A DNA stretch of 64,000 nt, taken from NCBI GenBank assembly GCA_014763615.1, contig JACXVB010000014.1, positions 16,927 to 80,926 on the forward strand, read 5' to 3'. The notes below the pieces were generated by a model that searched no databases, was not told the DNA's origin, and was given only the letters and a program-made list of their open reading frames with translations. Both the position numbers and the translations under genes were made by a program. The stretch's first letter is position 1; each line of letters opens with the position of its first letter. Below, piece after piece: positions 44,345-53,400 of this stretch. Source of the stretch: Sphingobacteriales bacterium (GTDB taxonomy: Bacteria > Bacteroidota > Bacteroidia > Sphingobacteriales > Sphingobacteriaceae).

Positions 44345-45838
44345 TTATTTTTTGATTTCTTTGAGGAAATGTTTCGCTCTTTCTGTAAGCTTATATTTTT
44401 GTAATCGACTATTGGGTTTATCTGGTATGGTTTGAATAATTAAACCCAAAGCAATAGCTGGATGAATATAATTATCCCTAAAGGTTGCTCTGTGCTTTAT
44501 TCCTAATGTCGCTCTCATTTCGCCAGAAGAAAACTCTCCTTTAGTAAGCAATTTTAGTAACTGAATAACTGGGTCGGTGACTGGGTCGGTGACTGGGTCG
44601 GTGACTGGGTCGGTGAAGGCTAAATAATGGGCAGAAATGGGCACAGTAACCTCGAATACCGTTAATTTAGAAAAATCGAAGATTGCAGAACCATTGCCAT
44701 TTTGTAAGAGCTCTTCATTTACTCTAGTTACGCCACGGCTAAACCTATTGACATAACCTAAAACTTTCATCGCCTCGGCAATTACAGGATTACGGTAATC
44801 ATTCACATTTGGAAAATTTTCTGGACGGGCATTCCCATACAATCCCCCAGCGTTCATTAATTCTATGCGGTTGGTATATTCATAAAACCGAATAGGCGTA
44901 TGAGATTCGTAATCACGATGCATCACCGCATTCATCATCAATTCTCTGATTGCCCAATAGGAATAGTTTTTTACGGTTTCTTCTCTTAGTGCACTTACTG
45001 GTATAGGATGCTTTTTGATCAAAGAGGTCTCTATAAAAGTATCTAATTTAGATAATACAGTAAATAAATCTCCCGAGAATTTAAACTCATTATTGATATC
45101 TGCCCCTAGGGTTTGTCCATTAAAGCCAACATATTGTATATAAGCCCCAAATAAATAATATACGGGTTGTTTACCAAATAATAAGAGGCCTGCATAGGTT
45201 GGGCAATTATGCTGTAGATCAAAAAAACGTAATGAAGCTAATTGTTCTTTAATATTTCTGTTATCTTCTTTTAAGCTTTCTGCATCTATAGCTTTGGGTA
45301 AGTAGTTTCGAGTAAAGGCATCTAAATTTAAATCGGTCAAAGTAGCGCCTATACAGGGTCTGGTATCAAAAGTAGTTGCAGAAGAAATTCTCTTTTCTAT
45401 TAAAATGCGTTCTTCCGCTTCATTCGCTACGGCTTTTCTTGGGCCTACTCTAATCCACACTTTTCCTTTATAACGAAGCGGTGGAAAATTTGAAGGCAAT
45501 ACCTCAACGACCACAACATCTCCTTCCTCGAAGTTGAAATGACAAATGTTCATTTGGGGCTGCGGAAGAATTAACCCATCAGAACGTATCCCTCCTAAAT
45601 TTTTCAATAATTCATCGTTAACTTTTAAACCAGACAAGCTTCCATTGTCACGCACTCCAATGAGTAAGTAGCCAGGTTTTTGATGCGCAGGAAAATCCTT
45701 TGCAAAAGCGCAAATAGCCATACCAAACTTATCCGTATCGTTGGTGGAAATCGTTCGCTCGATGCGATCTGATTCCAAATTTTTTAAGCGTTCGCTTAAT
45801 TGGGCTTTGCTAATCACAATATGATGATGAATACTCAA
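44345..45838 (-). CDS. AlbA_2-domain ATP-binding regulator with TDPV repeats
   Basis: Putative DNA-binding protein of 497 aa. The N-terminal Schlafen AlbA_2 domain (about 10-140, LESDRIERTISTNDTDKFG and GYLLIGVRDNGSLSGL), an HATPase_c_4-type middle (about 255-400, REELMMNAVMHRDYES-like, SRGVTRVNEELL) and a C-terminal winged helix (about 435-497) are seen. Between the last two are four tandem TDPV units, coded by four exact 12-base repeats (44568-44615). Usually labelled RecG-like helicase, but no helicase motor is present. The gene interrupts the polysaccharide locus between an epimerase relic and an intact epimerase. The start could also be GTG at 45817. Confidence 0.88.
   Translation of the reverse strand: MSIHHHIVISKAQLSERLKNLESDRIERTISTNDTDKFGMAICAFAKDFPAHQKPGYLLIGVRDNGSLSGLKVNDELLKNLGGIRSDGLILPQPQMNICHFNFEEGDVVVVEVLPSNFPPLRYKGKVWIRVGPRKAVANEAEERILIEKRISSATTFDTRPCIGATLTDLNLDAFTRNYLPKAIDAESLKEDNRNIKEQLASLRFFDLQHNCPTYAGLLLFGKQPVYYLFGAYIQYVGFNGQTLGADINNEFKFSGDLFTVLSKLDTFIETSLIKKHPIPVSALREETVKNYSYWAIRELMMNAVMHRDYESHTPIRFYEYTNRIELMNAGGLYGNARPENFPNVNDYRNPVIAEAMKVLGYVNRFSRGVTRVNEELLQNGNGSAIFDFSKLTVFEVTVPISAHYLAFTDPVTDPVTDPVTDPVIQLLKLLTKGEFSSGEMRATLGIKHRATFRDNYIHPAIALGLIIQTIPDKPNSRLQKYKLTERAKHFLKEIKK
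44568..44615 (-). repeat. four exact 12-bp tandem repeats (TDPV)
   Basis: The 12-base unit ACTGGGTCGGTG (plus strand) occurs four times without change and adds four TDPV tetrapeptides to the linker before the winged helix of the AlbA_2 protein. Because the unit is a multiple of three, gain or loss changes linker length but not frame. Confidence 0.95.
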
Positions 45839-45905
45839 ATATAATAATGAAAATGAATATGGTGTAATCAGCTATTAAAGCCCAGAAGAAAGAATAGGAT
45901 GAATT

Positions 45906-46109
45906 TAGAGACTAAAGTCTTGATGATCATTTTTTGGTTGAGATGCTTTTTTGAGATCGTGGGCTTTGACAGATACCATCTGCCCCTCTTAAATCAATTT
46001 GCTGATTCGTTTGAAACCTTAAGGAAAGCTTTCGGATATTAAAATCTTGGAGATAATTGAGCAGATTTTTACCTACAAAGCCGGATGAATCAGTGAGGAT
46101 GATTTTCAT
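45906..46109 (-). pseudogene. truncated and frameshifted epimerase relic
   Basis: The first 44 codons from the ATG at 46109 read [19 protein letters not shown] and QQIDLRG, homologous to the N-terminus of the intact epimerase at 43428-44321. Homology then continues in another frame as KAHDLKKASQPK before a stop at about 45906; the stretch between the two blocks is 22 bases against 30 in the intact gene, so an 8-base deletion explains the shift. Everything after residue about 70 is missing. The start still overlaps the glycosyltransferase stop as ATGA. Codons differ widely from the intact copy, so this is not a fresh duplication. Confidence 0.85.
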
Positions 46110-47308
46110 ACATTAGTTAATACTTCTTTCCATTTCTCACTTAATATACTTAAATTATGTTTGTTCCTAACACCATTAAATGCGTTTAATCTTTTTTCTT
46201 CTAATAAAAATCTATTGTTTATAATATCCTTTAAACATGTGTAGAATTCAATTGCCAACTCTAACTTATCACGCTCTCTCTTAATATTACTTTCGTAGTT
46301 AAGGCTTTTATAACAACCAATGTTGACATAGGGTGAGTTATTTATTATCCACCCGGCGTTCAAATCTTTTATTAATGTACCTAAATCGGACCATTTTGGA
46401 CAGATCGCTAAAATCGACATGCCCCCAGCCATCATGCCATATGTTTTGCTAGGTAAGCAAACACTTGCACCACCTGGACTTAAAGAAACTAATCCGATAT
46501 GAAAACTTTTTATGTCTTCTCTCCATTGATGGCTAGGTATTGCTGAAATAATCTTAACAGGATAGTTACTCAATGATTCTTCTAAAAACCTTGCTTGAGC
46601 ACCACTGACATAAAAATTAAATTCTATCTCATTCTTTATATCTGATTGCAACACATATCTTACACTTTCAATTATAGATTTAGCATCATGCAGATGTCCA
46701 AGTTGACCGCCATAATGAATAATGATTTTTTTCGTTTGTGTTAAATCCGTTCTTTTATAATCATACAAAGATAAATCTGTTGAAATATCTATTACACTAG
46801 ATTTCTTTGAATACCCCCATCTTTGTTCAGCATGTTTTTTTAAAAAATCACCTAAAAATACTGTAGCATCACATTTTTTTAGATTAGCGTTAGTAATTAA
46901 ACCTATTAATTTGGAAACTCTAGAATCAAACTTAATAGTGCCAGCTATTTCCAACGCATCTGGAAATAAATCATAAAGCATATGAACTACTTTTATTGAT
47001 TTAAAACCTAAGAAAATACGCAACAATATTGGCGCAAAGAAAGTATTACTGGATATCACGAAAATACTTCTCTTTGGTGCATTTAGACCTTTAAAAATTA
47101 AGAATAAAGGATAAAAAATATACATTTTAATACGCAGCCAAACTTTTCTATAACCAGATGATTTAGCTAATCTTCTATATTCTATTTCTGTGATTAAGAA
47201 AAGTGGTTTTACCTCAAAACCTGCATTCTCAATAGTACTTGTTAAAAAGAAAAAGTAATCTATACCGACGCTACTTCCAGTATAAACCTTTAGTTTCTTT
47301 TTATCCAT
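46106..47308 (-). CDS. glycosyltransferase, GT4-like
   Basis: GT-B glycosyltransferase of 400 aa that should add one sugar to the repeat unit from a nucleotide sugar. The N-terminal domain opens [16 protein letters not shown]; the C-terminal domain has [20 protein letters not shown] and the family acceptor/donor loop [22 protein letters not shown] (E-x7-E region is weak). It overlaps the upstream epimerase gene by 19 bases. Some WcaI/WbuB-like N-acetylglucosamine transferases look like this, but the specificity is not certain. Confidence 0.85.
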   Translation of the reverse strand: MDKKKLKVYTGSSVGIDYFFFLTSTIENAGFEVKPLFLITEIEYRRLAKSSGYRKVWLRIKMYIFYPLFLIFKGLNAPKRSIFVISSNTFFAPILLRIFLGFKSIKVVHMLYDLFPDALEIAGTIKFDSRVSKLIGLITNANLKKCDATVFLGDFLKKHAEQRWGYSKKSSVIDISTDLSLYDYKRTDLTQTKKIIIHYGGQLGHLHDAKSIIESVRYVLQSDIKNEIEFNFYVSGAQARFLEESLSNYPVKIISAIPSHQWREDIKSFHIGLVSLSPGGASVCLPSKTYGMMAGGMSILAICPKWSDLGTLIKDLNAGWIINNSPYVNIGCYKSLNYESNIKRERDKLELAIEFYTCLKDIINNRFLLEEKRLNAFNGVRNKHNLSILSEKWKEVLTNV

Positions 47309-48342
47309 GACTTATATATCTCTTCGAAAGTTAGCTCTAATGATTTTGATATGCCCCAATTTGGATAATGATTTTTCATTTTTCTCAAATCGCTATAATA
47401 ACAAATATGATCACCAATTCTATTTGTTACTTCATATTTATATTTCATTGGTTTTCCACTAATTCTAGAAATGATGTCAAAAGCTTCAAGAATTGAGCAA
47501 GTATTATCTTTTCCTCCCCCTAAATTATAGACCTCTGCAATTCTTGGCGCATTAATAAATTCTTCTATAAATCTTGCAACATCATAAGAGTGAATATTGT
47601 CTCGTACTTGTTTACCTTTATAGCCAAAAACTGTATATTCTTTCTCTTCAAGATTACATTTAACCAAGTAACTTAAAAAACCATGTAATTCAACACCAGT
47701 ATGGTTTGGGCCAGTTAAACATCCCCCTCTTAAACATGCAGTAGGCATGTTAAAATAGCGGCCGTATTCTTGAACAGATATGTCTGCTGATACCTTTGAA
47801 GCGCCAAATAATGAGTGTTTTGTTTGATCTATTCTAAAAGATTCTGATATGCCATTTTCGAAATTTTCATCAGCATAATCATATCTCTTTTCTAGCTCAA
47901 TCATTTTAATTTCGTTTGGAGCATCGCCATAAACTTTATTTGTAGACATGTGTACAAAAGGTATTTCAGTACTATATTGTCTAGTTGCTTCTAGAAGATT
48001 AAAAGTTCCCACAGCATTTGTATCAAAGTCATCAAATGGGATGGCTGCGGCTCTATCATGACTAGGTTGTGCAGCAGTATGGACAATTGCATCAGGCCTA
48101 ACTGTTTTAATTAAATTAATCACACCCTCACGGTTTCTTATATCCAACTCATGATGATAAAAATCCTTTAATTCAGATTGTAATTTACTTTGATTCCACC
48201 GGGTATCCCCGTTAGAGCCAAAAAAAACAGCTCTTTGATTATTATCCACTCCATGTATTTCCCATCCTAAATTCGCAAAGTGAATACACACTTCTGAACC
48301 AATTAAGCCGGAGGATCCTGTTACTAGTAATTTCTTCATCAA
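47290..48342 (-). CDS. NAD-dependent epimerase, CDP-paratose 2-epimerase-like
   Basis: Extended SDR enzyme of 350 aa acting on a nucleotide sugar. Rossmann motif [17 protein letters not shown]; Ser/Thr in [14 protein letters not shown]; closest in pattern to CDP-paratose/CDP-tyvelose 2-epimerases ([30 protein letters not shown]). The catalytic YxxxK position reads FGASK: the Tyr is Phe. From memory this Phe is shared by a subfamily with GASKVAAD-type sequence, so it may not mean loss of function. It overlaps the glycosyltransferase that follows by 19 bases. Confidence 0.87.
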   Translation of the reverse strand: MMKKLLVTGSSGLIGSEVCIHFANLGWEIHGVDNNQRAVFFGSNGDTRWNQSKLQSELKDFYHHELDIRNREGVINLIKTVRPDAIVHTAAQPSHDRAAAIPFDDFDTNAVGTFNLLEATRQYSTEIPFVHMSTNKVYGDAPNEIKMIELEKRYDYADENFENGISESFRIDQTKHSLFGASKVSADISVQEYGRYFNMPTACLRGGCLTGPNHTGVELHGFLSYLVKCNLEEKEYTVFGYKGKQVRDNIHSYDVARFIEEFINAPRIAEVYNLGGGKDNTCSILEAFDIISRISGKPMKYKYEVTNRIGDHICYYSDLRKMKNHYPNWGISKSLELTFEEIYKSWIKRN

Positions 48343-48350
48343 TTATAGTG

Positions 48351-49067
48351 TTACCGTGTTAATAATAGGGGTAAATATTTAATAATATTTATTCTGTTTT
48401 TAATTTTAATCCATATAGTGTTTCCGCTATAAATCTCTGTGGCATTAGATACGTTACTTCCATGTTTTCTATATAGGGTATATGGATAATTAATAAAGGT
48501 AGATTTAAAATATATATCTGATACAAAACCCAGCCAAATATCATGCATTGGGATGTCTTTGGGAAATGGCAAAGCTTTTTTTAAAATTTCTCTTTTAAAA
48601 CCCATGCAACAACCATAATACGTGTTCTTTTTTAAATTATGAACTATACCAGGTTTCGAGGGAACCAATTCAAAAAATGATTTATACACGATTTCCTCTT
48701 CATTAAAAACAACATGGTCACTGACTACCATATCATAATTTTGAAAAGCATTTATAAATGCTTCTACTTTACCCGCTACCCAAATATCATCTTGGTCTGC
48801 TAATAAAATGTAATCTCCACTGGCATTTTTCAAAGCATTCTCAAAGTTGAAAATGGGGTTTTTAAACGCTTGGTTTGGATAAATCTTTATTCTCTTATCA
48901 TTAAAAGATTTAAGAATATGTAAGGTATTATCAGTTGAAGAATCATCCGATATGATTATTTCGTCCTGTTCTTCCATCTGTAAGAGTATTGAATTAATCT
49001 GCTTGTATAAATACTTGGCTCCATTAAAGGTTGCTATGCAAACAGATACTTTTTTTCTTCTACTCAT
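48351..49067 (-). CDS. family 2 glycosyltransferase
   Basis: GT-A, GT2 enzyme of 238 aa. Motifs: VSVCIATFNGAKYLYKQINS at the N-terminus, IIISDDSSTDNT (about 36-47, the first Asp pair) and LLADQDDIWV (DxD site, about 89-98). It adds a single sugar in the polysaccharide repeat unit. It overlaps the following glycosyltransferase upstream by 4 bases. Rhamnosyltransferases often look like this, with DDIW. Confidence 0.92.
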   Translation of the reverse strand: MSRRKKVSVCIATFNGAKYLYKQINSILLQMEEQDEIIISDDSSTDNTLHILKSFNDKRIKIYPNQAFKNPIFNFENALKNASGDYILLADQDDIWVAGKVEAFINAFQNYDMVVSDHVVFNEEEIVYKSFFELVPSKPGIVHNLKKNTYYGCCMGFKREILKKALPFPKDIPMHDIWLGFVSDIYFKSTFINYPYTLYRKHGSNVSNATEIYSGNTIWIKIKNRINIIKYLPLLLTR

Positions 49068-49906
49068 TTTCTTCTTTTATTATAAAGTCTTACTTGTGCC
49101 ATAAAGCTTTTAATATAATAACTATCTTTCAATGTTAAAGATAGTTTAATTGCTCTGAAAAAAGTTGTGGCAAAATAACTTATATAACCCTCTTTTTCAC
49201 TTGCTAATGCCTCAAATGCACCTTTTAAATACAAATTATATCTGCCTTGGAATTTTTTTTTATCTTTTGTATCATTACTGGAAAGATTATGAATTAAATC
49301 TATAGGCAATAAAGTAAAAGTTTTAATATGTTTTCTAAGCCTATTAATAAAAACGAAGTCGCTAAAATATAAGGGAACGTTTTTATCATATCCTTGCACT
49401 TTAAAAAAAAGTTCTGTGGATAATAATAAACCACTATTTAAAAAAGTAATTTTTTTTAAATTATTTTTTCCCTCTTTAATATTCCTTAAGAAATTCCCTC
49501 TTTTGAATTTATATCCACAAGGGGAAAGCAACATACCATTGGAATACAACCTCATTGCGTATAAATTAAGCGGGTTAGTCATATTGATATTGAGTTTAAG
49601 CTGAGATAAAAAATTAACAGGAACTTGAGTGTCTTGGTCTAATAGGAGCAACCATTCAATATTTTTGCTTTTTGCAAACTTAGCACCTTCATTATATGCA
49701 GTACTAACACCAAGATTCCTTTTATCATGTATATATACAACATTGGGAAATTTCTCCGCATCAGGGTCTCTAGTTGGCGAATTATCATATATAAAAACGT
49801 TAATTTCTGGATCGCTTTCTGTAATTGATTTATAGGAAATTGAGGTACTAATTTTTTCTTTAAATAGTACAATAATAATTTGTAGATTCTTAATTGAAAA
49901 ATTCAT
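49064..49906 (-). CDS. family 2 glycosyltransferase (rhamnosyltransferase-like)
   Basis: GT2 protein of 280 aa. INVFIYDNSPTRDPD corresponds to the nucleotide Asp region, RNLGVSTAYNEGAKFAKS and WLLLLDQDTQVPVNFL give the DxD-type site (LDQDT) typical of rhamnosyltransferase-like GT2 enzymes. The codon choice is strongly AT-rich, like the genes up to 54 kb, consistent with a locus acquired or diversified by exchange. It is 17 bases after the Wzy gene. Confidence 0.9.
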   Translation of the reverse strand: MNFSIKNLQIIIVLFKEKISTSISYKSITESDPEINVFIYDNSPTRDPDAEKFPNVVYIHDKRNLGVSTAYNEGAKFAKSKNIEWLLLLDQDTQVPVNFLSQLKLNINMTNPLNLYAMRLYSNGMLLSPCGYKFKRGNFLRNIKEGKNNLKKITFLNSGLLLSTELFFKVQGYDKNVPLYFSDFVFINRLRKHIKTFTLLPIDLIHNLSSNDTKDKKKFQGRYNLYLKGAFEALASEKEGYISYFATTFFRAIKLSLTLKDSYYIKSFMAQVRLYNKRRK

Positions 49907-49923
49907 TAATTAGTAATTCAGAT

Positions 49924-51102
49924 TTAATTTTCAACCTCTCTTTTGCATATTGCTACTGAAGAATACATTGTTATTATAGCTAGCATGCCAGTGGAACTAA
50001 CTAAAAGAGGATTTGTTCCTGCAATAAACAAATAACTAAAATATGCTATTATTAAGTTACTGTTTTTGTTATTAATTAATTTGTTTGACGATAAGTAAAT
50101 CACTGGATATAAAATTAATAATAAAAAAATTAATGTAATTGGGATACCGAACCATCTTATAAGATCTAAATAAGTGAGTTCGGTTTGACTTACATAATAC
50201 CCATTACCGGAAGAATAAAATTTACTACCTAAGCCGCTACCAAAAAGTAAATAATGAGGATTTTGTTCAAATAAAGATATATATGAGTTAAGATGCTCGG
50301 ATTTAATGTGCGATGATTCATCAGTTTGTTTAAATGACAATGTTCTTATGAAGGTTATTATAATATAAATGCTAATTAACGTCATGAAAACTAAAGGGAA
50401 CTTGTTCTTTTTCTTGATAAGATATGAAAAGAGGCAAAACACAATTATCGTCACCCCCGCTAACATATTTGCTCTGGTACCCGATAAAATTAGGGTAAAC
50501 AAAAAAATCCCAGAAAAAATAAAACTGATTTTTTTTTTTTTACCATATAAAAAAGCATTCATATAAAATGCTAATGGGAAAACTAATAAAGGAGAAGTTC
50601 TGTAATATAGCATTATTATTTCATACCCATAAAAATTACGTCGTGAAAATTTAGCTATATCTTTAGATTTAACATACTCATTTATTTGGATTATTAGGTT
50701 AGAATCTATTAATAAAGATACATAAATAGGTATTATAATTATTGGTATAAGTAAACTAAATTTAAATAATGAATATGATAGATTTATCTTTAAATCATAT
50801 AAAATCATAATTAAAAAAATAGTAACGGCCGATTTTATAAAACCTACTGCAAATGTATAATCATCTAAGTTCTGTTGAATAAGAGCGAAGCTTATACCAA
50901 TAAAGGGAATGAAGATAAAGATAACACATATAAAAAAAAAATCGTTTGTAAATTTTATAGGATATTTAGTCTTTAAAAATATCCAAAATGTAAAAACTAG
51001 TAAGAACAAAGGTACTTTTAAATGGAAAATTAAATCTGCAGGATCTATTAAAAGAATAATTACAAGTAGATTAATTAATAACTTAATGATCTTTGTCAAC
51101 AT
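49924..51102 (-). CDS. wzy: O-antigen polymerase-like membrane protein (Wzy)
   Basis: Integral membrane protein of 392 aa with about eleven hydrophobic helices and one larger periplasmic loop (about 255-310, TDESSHIKSEHLNSYISLF and LLFGSGLGSKFY). This topology and the FGxG-type loop are those of Wzy polymerases/ligases, which join the exported repeat units on the periplasmic side. Wzy proteins are poorly conserved, so the name rests on topology and on the locus, which also has Wzx and Wzz. Confidence 0.82.
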   Translation of the reverse strand: MLTKIIKLLINLLVIILLIDPADLIFHLKVPLFLLVFTFWIFLKTKYPIKFTNDFFFICVIFIFIPFIGISFALIQQNLDDYTFAVGFIKSAVTIFLIMILYDLKINLSYSLFKFSLLIPIIIIPIYVSLLIDSNLIIQINEYVKSKDIAKFSRRNFYGYEIIMLYYRTSPLLVFPLAFYMNAFLYGKKKKISFIFSGIFLFTLILSGTRANMLAGVTIIVFCLFSYLIKKKNKFPLVFMTLISIYIIITFIRTLSFKQTDESSHIKSEHLNSYISLFEQNPHYLLFGSGLGSKFYSSGNGYYVSQTELTYLDLIRWFGIPITLIFLLLILYPVIYLSSNKLINNKNSNLIIAYFSYLFIAGTNPLLVSSTGMLAIITMYSSVAICKREVEN

Positions 51103-51215
51103 TTCTTTACAGCAGTTCTAAAGGCTTTTTTTCTTAAATAAACTTTCCTTTTATTTAGATAATTAAAGCTTTCAATAAAAAATGAAATAGGCTTATTGGA
51201 AATTTAAAGCTCCTC

Positions 51216-52148
51216 TTAAGCTTTTAAAATCTTACTAAAATATAATAGAGTATTTTGAAGAGAAGAATAAACAAACCTATTAATCTTTCCAACTAAATTA
51301 GGCTTTACACCATACTGGGTGACTTTTTTGAAGTTATTTTTAAATTCATGTGGTTTTACAAAATAAAGGTGATCTATTAATTTTAATTTAAAAGTGACAT
51401 CTTTGTTTCCATATTTTTTATTAATAATTTGAAATCTAAGAGAAGGCCTAACAAATCCCAAATTTATATTCTCTTCGAGTTCTTCTAAAGTTATAAAACC
51501 ATCATTAATAGAGTTGGCTAGTTCAGTAACCCAAATAGGAGCTAAGGGATTAACAACAGACAACCACGGTTGTCTATGCATATCCGTAAAATGAGTTAAT
51601 CTTGTTTTACCTTTTGTATAACCTTCTAAATCATTCCAATATTTAGATAGACTTTGATTAATCTTTTTAGCAGCTTTCATTTCATACATTAAGCCAGAAT
51701 AATCATAAAGCTTTTTATCTAATCCATCAATAATATCAATAACGTTCCACTTAAGTGCATCACAGTCTAAAATCATAACACTAAATTGAGGCCTTCTAGA
51801 ACCGTCAACTCCTTGTGCGCAAAGTATTTCAGCGTTATTAAAAGGCATTTCGAATAACTCCTTTATGTCGCTAAACACTAACATATCAGAATCAACATAT
51901 AATGATCTTCCTTGATAATTTGAAAGTGCAGGAATTGCAAATCTTTGAAAAGAAAATGGAGTGCGTGGATAATTAATTTTATCTTTTGGAGTTGGGATTT
52001 TTATTCCCTTTAATTCTACAGCTTTGTATAATGCCTGCACATTTACTTTAAGCTTTGTATGCTTTTTAATACTATACTCCAAAAGTTTAGTAGCCAACAT
52101 TTGCTCTGGTTGCGTACCAACAAAAATATTTAAATCATATTTTTCCAT
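51216..52148 (-). CDS. GT8-like glycosyltransferase
   Basis: Glycosyltransferase of 310 aa with the GT8 pattern: NIFVGTQPEQMLATKLLEYSI at the N-terminus, FQRFAIPALSNYQGRSLYVD SDM giving the DxD metal site (YVDSDML, about residues 99-105) and TRLTHFTDMHRQPW at about 182-195 (His region). It transfers a hexose from a nucleotide sugar. It overlaps the upstream GT gene by 14 bases. Compared with family average it is normal in length. Confidence 0.85.
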   Translation of the reverse strand: MEKYDLNIFVGTQPEQMLATKLLEYSIKKHTKLKVNVQALYKAVELKGIKIPTPKDKINYPRTPFSFQRFAIPALSNYQGRSLYVDSDMLVFSDIKELFEMPFNNAEILCAQGVDGSRRPQFSVMILDCDALKWNVIDIIDGLDKKLYDYSGLMYEMKAAKKINQSLSKYWNDLEGYTKGKTRLTHFTDMHRQPWLSVVNPLAPIWVTELANSINDGFITLEELEENINLGFVRPSLRFQIINKKYGNKDVTFKLKLIDHLYFVKPHEFKNNFKKVTQYGVKPNLVGKINRFVYSSLQNTLLYFSKILKA

Positions 52149-53400
52149 AATTAATAAACCTTTTTCTTAAGGTCGAATAAACTGTAAGTAACTTAAAATA
52201 ATTATAATTTTTATTTATAGTAATGTCAAATATATACCTATTCTTTGAACTAATATGAAAAATCAGTTTATCTCGCAAAAATGCCAAAAAGCTTTTTAAA
52301 TCAATTTGATGATTTAAATAATCTAAAAATATTATTTTTAAACTAAGCTCAAACGGAGATTTAATTTTTTCATGATCAATTTGATTTCCAAGTGATTTTC
52401 GGAGCTTGTTATTATTTATATTAGAAATGACCCAATTAATTTTTTTATTTGAAGATAAATATTCTAATATATGAAATTGATATTTATAATAATTTTTTAT
52501 ATTTAATGAATTAAGGGATTCATAAATTGTTAATCCTGTAACTATTTCTATTTCACTAAGATCTGAAACACATAGAGACAGATCTTCTTGAGGGATAGTT
52601 TCATCTTTGATAAAAATATTAATATGGTCAATCATAACTTTACTATTAAAACTTACTGTATATGATGTGAATAAAGATATTATAAACTTTTGTAAAGTAT
52701 AAATTATTTCATCGCCTGAGGTTAGTATCACATTAACTCTTTTTCTTCCTAAATGTGATATGATTAAATCATTTGCATATTTTAATTTAGCTATTTCTTC
52801 AAATTGCACATTATAATCTAATTGACCAGTTTGAAGTCTAGTTTGATTTTTATATTTATTAAAATTTAGGTTGTATTGGTTTCCACCATCAACACCTAGC
52901 ATAAATATTTTTTTAACAGTAGATTTTGCTAGTAATGCTACAATTGTGGCGGCGCTAAATGTTTGCACTTGAACACAAACTTCGTTGGAATATTTTAAAT
53001 AATTTACTGATGAAAGGTCATAAGAAAGAAGTCTTCCTTCTTCATGTAATTTATTTAAAATTGGTATTTTTTCAATCCACCTTACTAAGGTTATAGCTGA
53101 TGGCCAAAATATTACCTTATTATTTATTCTAAAACCCGATCTTATATGAGGTACAAAAGGCATAATTAGATATTCGCAATTTTTATACAAAATTTCTCCA
53201 ATATGTTCGATTACTTCAATATCGATTATATGTGCATAGTTAACTTTTACTAACTCACATACATGATTGATACCAATAGTTATGTACTTGTCAGGATTAA
53301 TCTCGTTTAAAAATTTAAAACTCGGACCTTTCCCTAAAATCAGAAAGTCTTTATTTAAGCTTCTTTGATTTAAATGATTTACTGCATTAGGGATTTTCAT
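52135..53400 (-). CDS. putative glycosyltransferase, DUF115/sialyltransferase-like
   Basis: Protein of 421 aa. The first half has FLILGKGPSFKFLNEI (about 20-35), then TIGINHVCELVKVNYAHIIDI and TFSAATIVALLAKSTVKKIFMLGVDGG, a pattern shared with DUF115/motility-accessory and GT29/GT42-like folds (G-x-G-P-S and N-H). The second half (about 240-421) is AT-rich, Ile/Asn-rich and unrecognised. It may modify or transfer an acidic sugar. It overlaps its neighbours by 4 and 14 bases, inside the operon. Confidence 0.7.
   Translation of the reverse strand: MKIPNAVNHLNQRSLNKDFLILGKGPSFKFLNEINPDKYITIGINHVCELVKVNYAHIIDIEVIEHIGEILYKNCEYLIMPFVPHIRSGFRINNKVIFWPSAITLVRWIEKIPILNKLHEEGRLLSYDLSSVNYLKYSNEVCVQVQTFSAATIVALLAKSTVKKIFMLGVDGGNQYNLNFNKYKNQTRLQTGQLDYNVQFEEIAKLKYANDLIISHLGRKRVNVILTSGDEIIYTLQKFIISLFTSYTVSFNSKVMIDHINIFIKDETIPQEDLSLCVSDLSEIEIVTGLTIYESLNSLNIKNYYKYQFHILEYLSSNKKINWVISNINNNKLRKSLGNQIDHEKIKSPFELSLKIIFLDYLNHQIDLKSFLAFLRDKLIFHISSKNRYIFDITINKNYNYFKLLTVYSTLRKRFINYGKI

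Noticed and set aside
44345..45838. RecG-like DNA helicase
   Set aside because: This label is common for the family, but only AlbA_2, an HATPase-type domain and a winged helix are seen; helicase motifs are absent.
45836..45843. Promoter TATATTTG at the start of the AlbA_2 gene
   Set aside because: It matches the -7 element but overlaps the annotated ATG and has no -33 partner, so it would need a different start codon.
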